DNA of 64,000 bases from Paraphysomonas bandaiensis. Lineage: Eukaryota; Chrysophyceae. The notes beneath the pieces were generated by a model. That model was not told the DNA's origin, made no database searches, and was given only the letters and a program-made list of their open reading frames with translations. The stretch is taken from NCBI GenBank assembly GCA_965644295.1, contig CBFFRP010000395.1, positions 124,001 through 188,000 on the forward strand, read 5' to 3'. The position numbers and the translations under genes were made by a program. Below are positions 1 to 12,085 of the stretch, piece after piece (position 1 is the stretch's first letter; each line of letters begins with the position of its first letter).

Positions 1-3000
1 CGGAGGAGGTGGTTCGCCAGGCGGTATCGGAAGAAGTGCGTGGACTCAATGCGCTTTTTAATTCGACTACAGGTCGCCATGAATTCACAAAACTGACCGA
101 ACAGCACGCTGAGCGTATCCTAGCCGCATTGGGATTGGCTGGCCATGCTCTTGCGGAGGAAACATCCAACTTAACAGGCTGTACATACGATGGACTAGAA
201 AAATGGTGGTGGGATAACCGAAAGTATTATTTCCCGTCGTCTATGCAGGAACTTAATCAGATGTCTAAAGAAAAGGTTGAGAACGAGATAGTTTCTTCAT
301 TGATGATGTTTGATGATGACTCTGATATGAGCGAACTTGATGATGGGGTTGATGCTGATGACACCCCATCTGTTCCTCTTCCTGTTCTTGCCCCTGGAAC
401 TACATCATCGGTTGCTCGACCAGGCGTATTCAAACGATTGTTCGGGTTTCGCCAGGCAGAGAAGCGGCGTATCGCTGATGTACGAGTACCCACTCCCCCT
501 CCTACTGTAGTATTAGAGAAAAAGTTAATGGATGATGCACCAAAGCAGCCGAAAGTAAAACCTGTTGCTGTTGCGGAATCGCATCCTCTTGATGCACACG
601 GATTAGAAGGCGAAATAATCGCCAGTGTGCAACATTTCAGCAAACAAGATGCGGAACTTACAGCCTACCAGAGACTGAGAAATGCATTACTTCAACGCAG
701 TAGGCTGTTCGACATTGGCACTTTTGGACAGTACCGTGCTGTCCTCTCTTTGAAGGGGTCTGTATCGTCAGTAGCTTTCGTTGAGAAAGATTCTCCGGGA
801 GTTTACTCAGGATTATCAATAATGCTAAATACAACACTGGATGACGCCAAGAAACGGCTCTTATCGAGACAGCGCGACGATAGTAATGAAAATTGGATGA
901 ATTATCGTACATGCTTGTCACGGGCATCATTTGAACGTGATTGGATGCGAAAAACCATTATTCTAATGTATGAATTATGTAGAGGAAAGAATATATATGC
1001 TCAGAATAAGGTGCGCCGTCTTCTTCCACCCGACTTGGTGTTGGAATTGTTCAACTATGGCGAAAATGTAGACAAAACTGCCGCTTGCAGCTTACTCTTG
1101 AATTTGTATGTAGACCATGACTTCGTATTCTCTGCCACTGCGATAACGTGTGAGCAAGGACAGGTACTTAGCTTTGGGGAGATTAATTATCAACCGAGGA
1201 TGGATGCAGGAATGTTATTCAATCAGATGACAAGGTATATAAACCCTTCTGATGAAATTACAGCACAGTCGTTAAGGAGGAAGCTTTGGGACTTTGTGAG
1301 ATCTCATCTTCAATCTCTTTCCCTATCTAAAGTATCAACGTCTCTCACTAAGTATAATGTTGGGTTTCTTCTACTACTTCGCAAATTATTGAGCATCGGG
1401 TTTTTTGACGAATCAAAGAAATTTTTGTCTGAATCAGAAAGTTTGGTTCGGGCTGCTCATGAAAATAAATTACTTGAGGAAGAGGGACGTAGCATATTCA
1501 CATGTGTTCGTGGACTTCATACGGAAAAGTTTGATTCGGAATACATTGAAAGAGTTTTAGTCAAAAAGATAATTGAGTGTATGGATGCACATGAAAATGA
1601 CATAGATACCATTAAACGTGGTGTACTTGGAATTCTTGGTTCTGATCGTGATTTAGGAAGAATATCTGAAGACGAGTACGAGCTGATCAATTATCGAGTT
1701 CAATCTAGTGGTAGTACTACGATAGGATCGGACAATATCGAATATGTTGATAAGTACTTTATGTCAGTGTTTGGAGACCCAAATCAAATTATGGCATTTC
1801 GTGAAGTTGTTTCAACTTTGTCACTTATTCACGATATGAAACAGGTGCATTTAGCGAAGAAAGTCATGGCAATGCTTGGCAATCCAGATAATTTCTTCTC
1901 CAAATCCCTTCTGTCATGTGATATTGACCCTAACTCATTACCTCAATCTAAGATTATTAGGTTTTCCAGCTCTGCAAAGTCTACAATATCCCATCTCTTT
2001 GAAGGCAGTATGAGCGAGAAAAAGCTCTACAGTCGTGCATTGCTTGCTGCATCTCTCCACCAGAGCAACGCGATTAAGCATTCGGTTTATGACCTACTGT
2101 ATCGTCGTCAGTCAGAAAGAATGGACTTAAAAAGAGTGCTAAATGAAATGGCTACTGTGATTTATCCTGGACAAGCTGCGCGAATACGCCTACTGAAAAC
2201 TTTTTGGGGCACAGTGTGCAAATATACGTGTGATTTGTTTAATGACACTGTGTCCCATTCATCATCTTACGACAATCACTTGAAAGAAGTTATTGAATTC
2301 TCATTTGATGCGATGAAAAGTTTATGCTACCACTCACTGAAGAAGAGAGACCAAGTCGGTACTATTTCTCCTCGTTTTCCGCAAGATAAATTGGAAGTTG
2401 AAACTCCTGTGGACGCTACCGGTGATGATGGTATTGAAATGACACGTGCAACTGTGAACGTTGAAGATGGTTCCAAGAAGAGCAACTATAATTTTGGGAA
2501 ACCGTTATCACTGCTCGGTATATCGGCAGATATTGGTAATCTATTGCCACGACCATCCCGACACGAATGTCATTTGATAGTAGGAGATACTGTCCTCCAC
2601 TGCTTGGAAGATGTTCGCAAGAAAGTAACAAGTCCCTTGCCTCATGAAAGCTCTCACACCGATTTGCTACCGTGGCAAGAACTATCATCGAATATCAAAT
2701 TTGTAGTGAACTCAACCCTTGACTTTTGCGCCGCTGTATGCACAGGTGCTATAAGTTTGATTCAGACTCATTTAGCTGAAGCCTCTGATATTGCCATTAT
2801 GTATATGTGGTCTTGTCCACCGGCGATGAAGATAGCCACATTGTTGTGCCGTTATAGTCGATTGGCAGACAAATTTCATGCGACAGATTTTCTTGAAATT
2901 GCGGCTTCAGAGATATTAGGTGTAACCCGAGGTAATGTTCCTCAACCTGATGTAGTTGGATTATTAGAGTCGATTGTAAGCAGTGGTGCCAGTGGGGATA

Positions 3001-6000
3001 GTCTCACCGATGTGTTATCTTGTGTCAAAGATATTACGCTCTCTAACGGTGCAATGCGACAGTATATTTTGTTAGAAATGCGGAAACCTCTTCGCAATGA
3101 AATTGCATTTCATGTGCAACTCTTACGTTTACTGTCGTCAATATGCTCGCTTCAACTGGGCATATATGATGATCTCCTGAAAACTAATATACCAACTGCA
3201 TTTTGTAATGGGATTTTATCGTCGTCATCTCCACTGCAGGTTAAGGCGAGTATAATAAACATATCTATGCATCTCTATTCCCATGGCGAAGTCCCCGTTC
3301 TGAATTATATCACAGATGACTTTAAGCGAATCATTGAGCTTTCTGATAGACCCGGTTTGATTCCTGACCAATTCGCTTACTGTGAAGCTTCTCTTGTGGA
3401 GTATATCAATGCCTGCATTGAATACCTGCTCCGCATTTCTTCGTTATGCGATGGGTACAATGAACTAGATGTGAAAAATCACAAAAACTACGTGTCCCAG
3501 TCGCTGCGGAGGTCAATGGTAGGCTCTATTTTAAGTCTTATAGTGGACTCTAAACCGGGTCTAGCTGGCCCAGAGAAATTGAAATCAATAGGGCCAGTTA
3601 ATCCACCAGAATATTTTAAATGTGTAACATACTTGTATGGAGTAATACGAGTACCAAACTTATATCGAGTTATTGATGGTATTGTGCGCAATCGTCGCTC
3701 AATGGAACATGTTCTGACTCTCTTTTCCGCCGCAAATGTCTGCCATATGAGAGTGCACAACATTCCCAAGGAAGTAAGTGAAGCGGATCAGCTACAAGGA
3801 CATCACCTGAAGAACGCCCTTGAGTATGCTACCAGATTAGGTATAGAACATGAAACCACCATAAGTAGAGAGGAATTTCTTCGGGTTGACGGAATCGATA
3901 TATTTGTGCGACGCGTTGGCCAAGAGTTGATGCCTACTGAACTGAGTCGTAAGAAGGTGTTATCCAGGAAACGTGAATTCAATATGAGCATGGACTATTT
4001 GCCTTATATTCCTCATGAAATTCTTGTGAAGACTCCATTGTACGAAATACTTTCCATGTACTTAAATGATGCATCGGATTTTCTTGATGGTGGTGGTATG
4101 CAGTTACTACATAATAGTGGCAGTATTAAAGAAACTCCTTCTTTGAAGCGTCTTTGTGACTTTCAGAAGTGGCTATATGGCGGTGGAAGATATATAATGA
4201 CTGTATGCAAATACTTGGAGCTGTATGCCACTAACGATGATGTTTCACGCTCCCTCCTACAGTTGATGTGTACTTTGCTGGATAATAGAATCGAATTTAT
4301 TCGGTCAAGCAAAATTCCGCTGAAGATAAAGATGATACTTGTCCAATCTGAGGTGAATAGACTTCAGCGACTCCAAGACACTATGGACGCTTTTGGAGCG
4401 TGTAATCTTATTTTATCCCTTGTGGGTAGGTCCAAATTCTCTTCGTTGGTGGAGCCGTTTGTTCAAGACATTGTTCCTCTTGGTCTTAAATTGGGCTTCT
4501 TTTTACTCGCTTCTGGAAATGACTCTGTTCAAGACTCCATAATGCAGAAGTACAAGGAAGCCAACACTTCTGGTGGGTCTGGGGGAAAAAGTAGATATTT
4601 TGTTGTTTCACTTCGAATATTATTGAGGAAAATATGCGACAAAATGGAGTCCTATTTAAAGCATCCTACTCACACCTTTCCTCTGTCCAACCTCAAGTTG
4701 TTGTGCAAAATATATGACTTCTGTGCTAGCCTTTGCAGTGGGCACAATGACAGCGCTAGAAACTTTCTTCGCGACCAAGATAAGGTTGGGGAATCAACAG
4801 ATTTAGTGTTCGATATATCGAAATCGGTAGATATGGTGTTACATTTATTGTGTAACCAGATGCGATATATTACATTCGATCAGTTTTATGAAAGGCTCGG
4901 TCCCTATGTATGGAAACATAACCCAGATGTGAAGCGTCGGTTTATTGCGTGGCATTGTAATATTGATTATGAACTTGTGTGTCAACTGATGTTAACTTTG
5001 ACGAAGGGATTCGGATCATTGACGGAGATAACGCAGGGCCCATGTCTCAAAAACCAACCGTCCGCCCTTTATTGTACCAGTCGTTGTATGGACCTTTTGG
5101 AATACGTTGGTGCTATGCAGCTGCGTGCCCAGTCAGTTAAGAAAGGGATTGTCGGGTCGCGTCCAACAGTATGGGATGCTAGGAACCCTTTACAGTTTTA
5201 CAAGCAGTACGAAAGGGAGCTATCTAAGTTGGGTAGATTTAATGACGACCCACAATCGCTTGAGATACGCGATGCTATTGAAAAGTGGTCAAGTCTGAAG
5301 AAGCGGTCGTCGAGGAAAGATGAATTCGCGCCGAAGTCGAGTAGTGATATTCTTGGAGTAGAAATCGATCTCTTATTCACAATGGCCCGTGAGTGTGAAA
5401 ACAGCTGTCTGAGGTTTTTACTCGCATTGCTTGAAGCGTCTTCTAGTCTAGTGTGCGAAACATTGATTGGGCAACTGGATGATGGAATATTATTGCAGAA
5501 TATGGAAAATCAGTACAAACTTTCGTTCGATAAGAGCGACAACTTTTCTAGTTACCGCAGTTCGTGTACTGTTCAGTACCTTACTCTTATATCCACTATA
5601 GCATCTGCCCAGCGAGAAGATCCTGAAGTTATATTGGATGACTTATTGCAAGGGTGGAAAACAGACAACGAGAAGGACGGCTACAATACTGAAAAGCTAG
5701 TTGCATCTGTTGAGATAACGTCTCCAGATGGATCTGTTCAGCGTGTATATTTCCCGATTCCGCCCTTTGTTACTAACTTTTGGAGGTACCCTGAAGTACA
5801 GAAGGCGAAAGAAGCATTGCTCTATGCTGTTAACAGAGACAGTGCGGAGGACAAGCTGGGCGACTTCTATGAGTTAATGCAAGGTCTGGTGCAGGTGATG
5901 AGGAGACAAGAAACACTGCGTTTACTTCTCACCCCGCCTGTGCACGCTCTGTTTGGAGGGAAGAATCCGATTGTTGAGATTTTCCCATTCTTGAAAGTGT

Positions 6001-7752
6001 TCAAGATGAAGCCACTATTTTTCGCCATCACATTGTTCTTCAGTATTTATTATGCCTACGATTCGTACCGAGAAAAATACCCCTGGATTCAGCCCCATGA
6101 GGTCCCTGAATTTAAGTGAGTTATTATGTGGCGTTACAACTCGTTAATTTTATCTACATCTGTAGAAAAATGTGGGACTGGCATTTGAAAGAGCTTGTTC
6201 TTGATATTTTGAAGTATGTACATATGGGTTTGGCGGCAGCATTATTTGTTCGACAGTTTCTAAATAGGTTTGTACTTTATGTGAGTAAGTTTCTGGTAAT
6301 ATATATGCAGTCCTGCTGCTGACACACTGGATCCTATTCCGCTTCCGTTTATGAATTCTGTTTTCTTAATACGATTTGTCAGCAAAATTCTGAGGTAGCT
6401 TTTTTATTTTGCTCTATTCTGACACCTTGATCAATTGGCTCTTGTTTAGCTTTTTCCGCAATGTGGTAGTTCTAGCTGTGAGTGTATGGTGGGATCTGGC
6501 ACTAGTAGGATTCAGGTTCCTCGAATTTCCGTTGTATATATTAGCTTTTCTAATTGTCCATGCAGCCTTCTGGGTTTTTTTGTCAGTCACTTCTGGTATG
6601 CTCCCGCTCTTATGGACCTCATACCCCAGATTCGGCTGATGTCATTTCTACTGGACGCAATCGCAAGAAACACGAGTCGTATATTTTACACTTTGTTGTT
6701 AGCCATTATACTATTGTACTTGTATTCCGTTATCACTATAGTTTTCTTCCCTAACCAGTATGGACTCGCGGGACATATGGCGTGCGGAGACATCATCTCC
6801 TGTTTCAAACTGCAAATAGACTACGGGCTTGTGAATCCCCCTGAATGGATTGGGGAGGGGTACATTGATCCATACGTTGGAAAGTTTTACGAAGTGACAA
6901 CGTATGGTTACGTCTTGAGTATTCTGGGTGGAACAGCATTTAACTTCACATACATAATTCTCATCAATCTCGTACTCCAAGCCATCATATCTGGCCTCAT
7001 TATTGATACTTTCGGTGAAATGAGAGCGGAGAATGAGGCAATTGAAGATGACATTAAAGAGCGATGTTTTATGTGTAGTATTGAGAGGTAGTACACCTGT
7101 ATGTGTTAATTCTTGTCAAGTAATGTCGCTTGTATCAGAGATGAATTTGAGCACGCAGACATACCATTCCATGAGCATGTGGCTGTAGAGCATAATATGT
7201 GGCATTACGTCTGGTTTTCTATCTACATAGAGTCTAAAGATCCACTCACTTACACTGGTCCCGAACAATATGTTTATGAAAATATGGTTGATAAAAATGT
7301 GGGTGTCATGTTGCACTTTCGGCTTATCTGTTGAATTCATGTTTAAACAGGGGTTTGTGCGCTTGGGTCCTATCAAGAAAAGCCTCTCTATACTACGCAA
7401 AGCTGGTAAGGTTAAAGAGGAATTTACACTCAAGGGTGTGCACGACTCGTTACAGAATATTACTACTTTGCAAACCCGTTTGCTATCAGCGACGAAGTCC
7501 TTATCTTCATCTAGATCGGCGGACTCGTCAATTGTGAAAGAGAGCGATAAACGTTTGCAGCAGGTGTCTACCTCTGTGCAACAAACCAAGTCGGATGTGC
7601 AGCAAATTATGGCGCGGTTGACAGAGCTCCGTGAAGATCTAGACAGGAAGATAGGAGATGTCACTTCTCAGATTAGTCGGAACGCTGAGCGCATTAGATC
7701 CGCTGATTCAATAGCGTCTCAATCTGATAGATCATCACCAAGAAGTACGTGA
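1..7752 (+). CDS. IP3-receptor-like Ca2+ release channel, 5'-truncated by the window edge
   Basis: Intracellular ligand-gated Ca2+ release channel of the IP3R/RyR superfamily, expected in the ER membrane. Seven exons are visible: window start-6115, 6166-6267, 6311-6394, 6450-6533, 6566-7087, 7139-7298 and 7351-7752, giving about 2,490 residues in one frame; the ligand-binding N-terminus lies outside. A RIH-associated-type motif (CSGHNDSARNFLRDQ) falls near residue 1575. A pre-channel block (ITSPDGSVQRVYFPIPP) precedes six-TM hydrophobic segments starting near nucleotide 6004. The pore helix region ends in GLIIDTFGEMRAENE, then a CFMC...ER zinc-finger-like stretch and EHNMWHYVWF, all strongly IP3R-like. 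A polar, possibly coiled-coil tail follows. The canonical GGGVGD filter is not seen. Family assignment is firm; IP3 responsiveness is not shown. Confidence 0.93.
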
Positions 7753-8559
7753 TATTGCTATATTGTACTAGTTTCTTCTGTTGAAAGGATGCCTCTAATA
7801 ATTAATATTTCTTATCATTGTTTGTCGACACTGCTTCGCCTCGAGGTCACTCAGTGGAAGATATCTGAAATCAGATTATACTTCACTCTGATACTTCCGC
7901 ATCAAGAATGTTTTCGCTCTCGTTGAACGGTTAGAGAAATGCGAAGGTAAAATCGTGTGAACTAGATAGGAATTATTAAGCAGTTTTATTCAGCAAGGAG
8001 TTGTGACGAGAGATCTTTCACTTACAACCACATTAGCCAATTCACACAATCCTTCTTATAGCCTATCATTGGAAACGTGCTGTATAGTCATGATATATCG
8101 CTTCTACTTTCTTGCCTTTTATTCCTATTACATTATACTACTATCTGCTAACTTCATTATTGTATATTATGCAAACATCGACAGTGAAATACTGCATCAT
8201 CTCGAATTCTGAAGCAGTATATATGACAGCCCAAATTTTATATCTAAACGATAAATATTCACCTAATATACTGATTTTCAATTGCAAGACGAATTTTTAT
8301 CATGAAATCAAAATTTCACTGAATTTGATAATCTGAAAGAGCAAATTGTTTGTTGAAATTGCTATGTTCCTCTAAGATCTAAGATAGAGCTGTATTACTC
8401 GGTAAATACAATATGAAATACTGCAATACGTAGTCAAAATGCTGTAGTACTGTAGTAACCATGAAATGCGCAGGAAATATTAGCTGCAGAATAAGAGTTT
8501 ATGAGCTTACATCAGAACAGGAGCAGTGGATAACAAAGTTGCCGCAACCAACCTAACAA
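7753..8559. other. Intergenic, AT-rich, no gene seen
   Basis: This is the 3' flank of the channel gene. Only short chance reading frames occur, without domains, splice-joined continuity or homology that I recognise. No RNA gene was found. Confidence 0.6.
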
Positions 8560-9300
8560 CTCGCGCGACACTAAGCATAACAGGACTCTCATCTAGTTAC
8601 TATTGCATGCACCGACAAGTGCTCAACTATACAATAGGACTTAGCTACATGGGCATTCGACGAGTTGCGCGTTTAAGCCGGATCATACGCTCCTGCCCAA
8701 TCTACTTGTCCTGAAACAAACAACTTGCGGTCGGTGTCTTCGGCATATGTCTCCTGTATATGCGGCAGACCTTTAGGGCTCTCTTCAAGGAGGTGTTCAC
8801 AGCAGCAGGTAGTCTTGAGGGGAGAGTAGAGTAGCTCTAGCGCCGGGTCCTACCACGGTCACGAAGCGGTCTCACTGGTGCAGCTTTGCACGCTGACGCA
8901 TGAAACAGATGTCTACTAAAATCTATTACTAATTCAAGCTGACTCCAATGTCTTCCCTCCATTATGTGCACTCGTCCAGCACATGCATCCACCTTGCACT
9001 CTTCTCCTGAGTGACTTACGCTAGTAGGAAACCGTGCACCTTATCCGCTCGGATAAAAACCTACATAAGAAACAACATAAAAGCACTCACAAATGTACCT
9101 GACACACTGCTTGTAGAGAACAGTGCCAGAGATTTGATATAATCTCAATGACCTGGGTCAGGAGAAACCAAGAGTAGGCAGTAGACGTGTGAGAAGACAT
9201 GACAGGTCTAATTACATCATTGCCATTGCCATGCATCCATGAGGAAAGTTTGACGCATTACCTCGGTCATTGGCCACACAGATACCGAATAATGTGAACT
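8560..9300 (-). pseudogene. Degenerate Ty1/copia-like pol relic (RNase H end)
   Basis: Read on the minus strand, this contains a broken peptide ending KLFVSGQVDWAGAYDPA followed by a stop. It resembles the conserved ADWAGD block just before RNase H in Ty1/copia polyproteins. The whole stretch is a diverged inverted copy of sequence at 34010-34640 and 35546-36176. Shared landmarks are a GAAAGTTTGACGCATTACCT tract and an ATATACAGGAGACATA tract. No intact frame survives, so it is a fossil fragment. The copia assignment rests on short motifs and is moderate. Confidence 0.5.
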
Positions 9301-9324
9301 CATACTCAGCATCAATCAGGAGAC

Positions 9325-9675
9325 ACTAATAAGTGTCACTTGTGTATAGACGTCTTTGGGCCCTGACGAATAAACAGGCAACCGGGAATGGGCCCACCTC
9401 AAGGGTAACCGGGGTATTGGGCTGCCTGCTGAAGTTTAGCATCCGGGATGTTAACCTTAAGAATTCAAAAAACCTGATGCCAGCAGATGTCAGGTATATC
9501 AACATTCTGCTTGCTCACTGCGTTTGCTTTGAGTGTATCACACAAGCCATTAGGCTACGAGTGGGCAGAACAGTATCTGCTGACTATATAATATGTGGCT
9601 CACGTTAGTTTTCCGAGAAATATCTCCGGTACTTATCCCCCAGAACACCACGAAAAGGTGTAAGTCCGACTTTGT
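9325..9675. repeat. SINE-like repeat, rearranged (inverted) copy A
   Basis: The left half (GTGTATAGACGTCTTTGGGC onward) is the repeat family in minus orientation. From about 9540 the sequence switches to plus orientation (CACAAGCCATTAGGCTACGA and on to GACTTTGTTGAGGG). Two halves in opposite orientation point to an internal inversion or a nested insertion. It directly abuts a copia fragment. Confidence 0.7.
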
Positions 9676-9687
9676 TGAGGGGGCTAC

Positions 9688-9995
9688 GTGTATGCATCCC
9701 TTGTCGGTAAGGAGTTTATCTATTGCTTCTTGAGAGGAACGACGAATAAAGGGATCAAATTCAGTGGAACTAGGTTTGATATACGCGTGTTCAGTGGTGC
9801 CGACTGGGCGGGTGACATACTTACGAGGCGCTCGACTACAGGTTGTATTGTATTCTTGTATGCTTTAGCGATATCATAATAGTCAAAGCTGCAAACTACT
9901 TTTGCAACATCTCGCTTGGCGTCCAAAAATAAGGCTGAGTATATACATCTATGCAAGAACTGGTGTGGCTACAAAATAACAACGTCATCAACACA
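9688..9995 (+). pseudogene. Ty1/copia RNase H fragment with in-frame stops
   Basis: The frame reads FLRGTTNKGIKFSGTR, then ADWAGD, then TRRSTTGC, which is the classic copia reverse transcriptase/RNase H junction. It runs into TAA TAG where copia proteins usually have a Trp, and continues in the same frame with SKLQTTFATS and KNKAEYIHLC, matching the usual SKKQ..VA.S...AEY block. The two stops and the absence of the rest of pol make it a pseudogene. Confidence 0.75.
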
Positions 9996-10419
9996 TATAA
10001 TAAAATATACACGATGAGCTTTGTGTATGGCATATAATATAGACAACGTTCTGATACACAAAAACCCAATGACTTAATAAAGCCATGTGTAGTGTTCCAC
10101 CGTGAATGTAGTGAGCACCTGAGACCATATAATGACCGATTTAGAAGTTATATTACACTCCAATTAATGATAACTAACCGGAATCCGAAAGATTTTCTCC
10201 TCTCCGGTGTGTGGGGGGGTGTTGGCCGAATTAGAACACCATTTTTCTTAGATAGCCAAAGTGCTCGATTTTTTATAAGCGTTCGAAACGTATTAAAATC
10301 AAATACTACTGGGTGAGAGAGCACGTATATCCAGATGATCCAGTCCACACAGCGACATTTTTGTGTGGTATTATCTCTGACAAGCATCTAGAAATGTTTA
10401 AAGGAGGTCATCAGAGATA
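9996..10419. other. Intergenic, no gene seen
   Basis: AT-rich spacer between the copia fragment and the next SINE-like insertion. The open frames inside it show no recognisable domain. Confidence 0.5.
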
Positions 10420-10430
10420 AGGCGTACGAA

Positions 10431-10936
10431 TATTATATTGAAAGTCTTATTATTAGCAATAGGCGTTAAAAACCTGCACCAACTTAGTAGCTAGATGAAT
10501 GCTAGACAATCTAGTTAGACCTCTACCTGTAACTAATCAGTACACACTTTTTTTATCCTACTATTTAACTCTACGGAAGCTGCTTGTGCGTCGCCGCAAG
10601 CACCAAGGTGCGACCACTTCCGCTCTGAGTTCTTAAGGTGAACATCTCGGATGCTTGACTTCAGCAGGCAGCCCAATACCCCGGTTGCCCTTCAGGTGGG
10701 CCCTGTCCCGGATGCCCTTGAGGTGGGCCCATTCCCGGATGCCTGTTTATTCGTCAGGGCCCAAAGACGTCTACACAAGTGACACTTTTATTGGTGTCCC
10801 TTGTACCACACAAGCATTCGGCTATGCGTGGGCAGAAGAATATCTGCTGACTATGTTTGCAGCTCACGTTAGTTTCCCAGAGAGAATTTCTCCCCCAGAA
10901 CACCACGAAAAGGTGCGAGTCCGACTTTGTTGAGGG
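10431..10936 (+). mobile_element. SINE-like element copy B with 11-bp target-site duplication
   Basis: One of the best-preserved members of a dispersed family in this window. It is flanked by direct repeats of AGGCGTACGAA (10420-10430 and 10937-10947), as expected for retroposition. Family landmarks in order are TTATTAGCAATAGGCG, a GCTTGTGCG...CGCAAGC hairpin, two tandem CCCGGATGCCC/GGTGGGC units, AAAGACGTCTACACAAGTGACA, an A-box-like GGCTATGCGTGGGC and a B-box-like GGTGCGAGTCC just before the GACTTTGTTGAGGG end. It encodes no protein. Confidence 0.75.
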
Positions 10937-10947
10937 AGGCGTACGAA

Positions 10948-12085
10948 AACGATGTAGATGATATGAGAATGTTGATAGTGTTGAGACCAGCTGAAATGTC
11001 GGAGTCACACTTCTACCAGTTTGTCCTCTATTTGGTTTTTTGGTGGTTGAATATATCCGTCAGTTATATAATATTGTACTGAGAAGATTCTATCCGCAGC
11101 TTTGAATTGAGAGGGAGTGTTGAGTTTTGCTGTTTGTAAGCAATTAAAAGCTGAATTTCTGAGGTATTTGAATTGTGGCCCATTAGTTGAAGTATGCAGT
11201 AGGTAGTGGTAAACAGTATTACATGAGCTGATGATATAAATATATGAATACAATAGTAGTGAAACTGAAATATTATATTGACTGTGAAAGATCCTGTCTA
11301 TCTAAGATCTGAAAATATTAATTGGTAGTTGAGGTAATATAATTTCAGTGATATCAATGAACGATGACACATGTTGATCATAATTTTACTAATTGGTTTC
11401 TGAGTGAGTTTAACGTTCGGTTTTTAAACTTTTTACTCATCACAATATGTCAAAAGTCGATAAAAAAGCCACAATCCTTTATATCCCGTGAGTGAAACTG
11501 TAATAGATTTAGTACCAGTTATGCACATGCGAACCCAAGATTTAGATTGGGCGACTTGCGTACAAACATTATAAAAAATATGGAATCACTGTCCTACAAC
11601 TAAACTGAACTGAACAGAAGAATTAAAAATTACGGTGAATTGTAACCTTTTTGGAAGGTTATGACCCTACGATATAGTCTCTTGTCACTTCTGTGTCTTT
11701 ATCAGAAGTCGGATATTGAGTTATAGTACCTCCATCTCCTGAATAAACCATCTCCTTATCTCAACTTCCAGACGATTCGATTTGTATCTCACCAACTGAA
11801 TAAGGCAATCTAGCCTGACACTGATGCTGTATAATATGACGAGTCTATTCGAACAGTGATTACAGCAATGATGCAAGTACTCACAAAGATGTACCGATTA
11901 GCTTTTAGTAATCGCTATTTTCAATATACTAGTACACAACGATCTCAGCACAGACCAAACAACATCGCAATAGGTGGTATTCTATTAACTACCTACACAT
12001 ACGATGTGACGTACCAAATAAGAAAAGACCTATACATCTCTAAACAAATTAAAGTATTTATATATATCAAACGGTAGATACAACA
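10948..12085. other. Intergenic, no gene seen
   Basis: AT-rich, non-coding on both strands as far as can be read. It contains the 3' flank of the minus-strand zinc-finger gene. Confidence 0.5.

Noticed and set aside
6486-6600. Separate small gene starting inside the channel's transmembrane region
   Set aside because: Splicing of the 32-nt intron 6534-6565 joins this frame to the preceding exon of the same channel.
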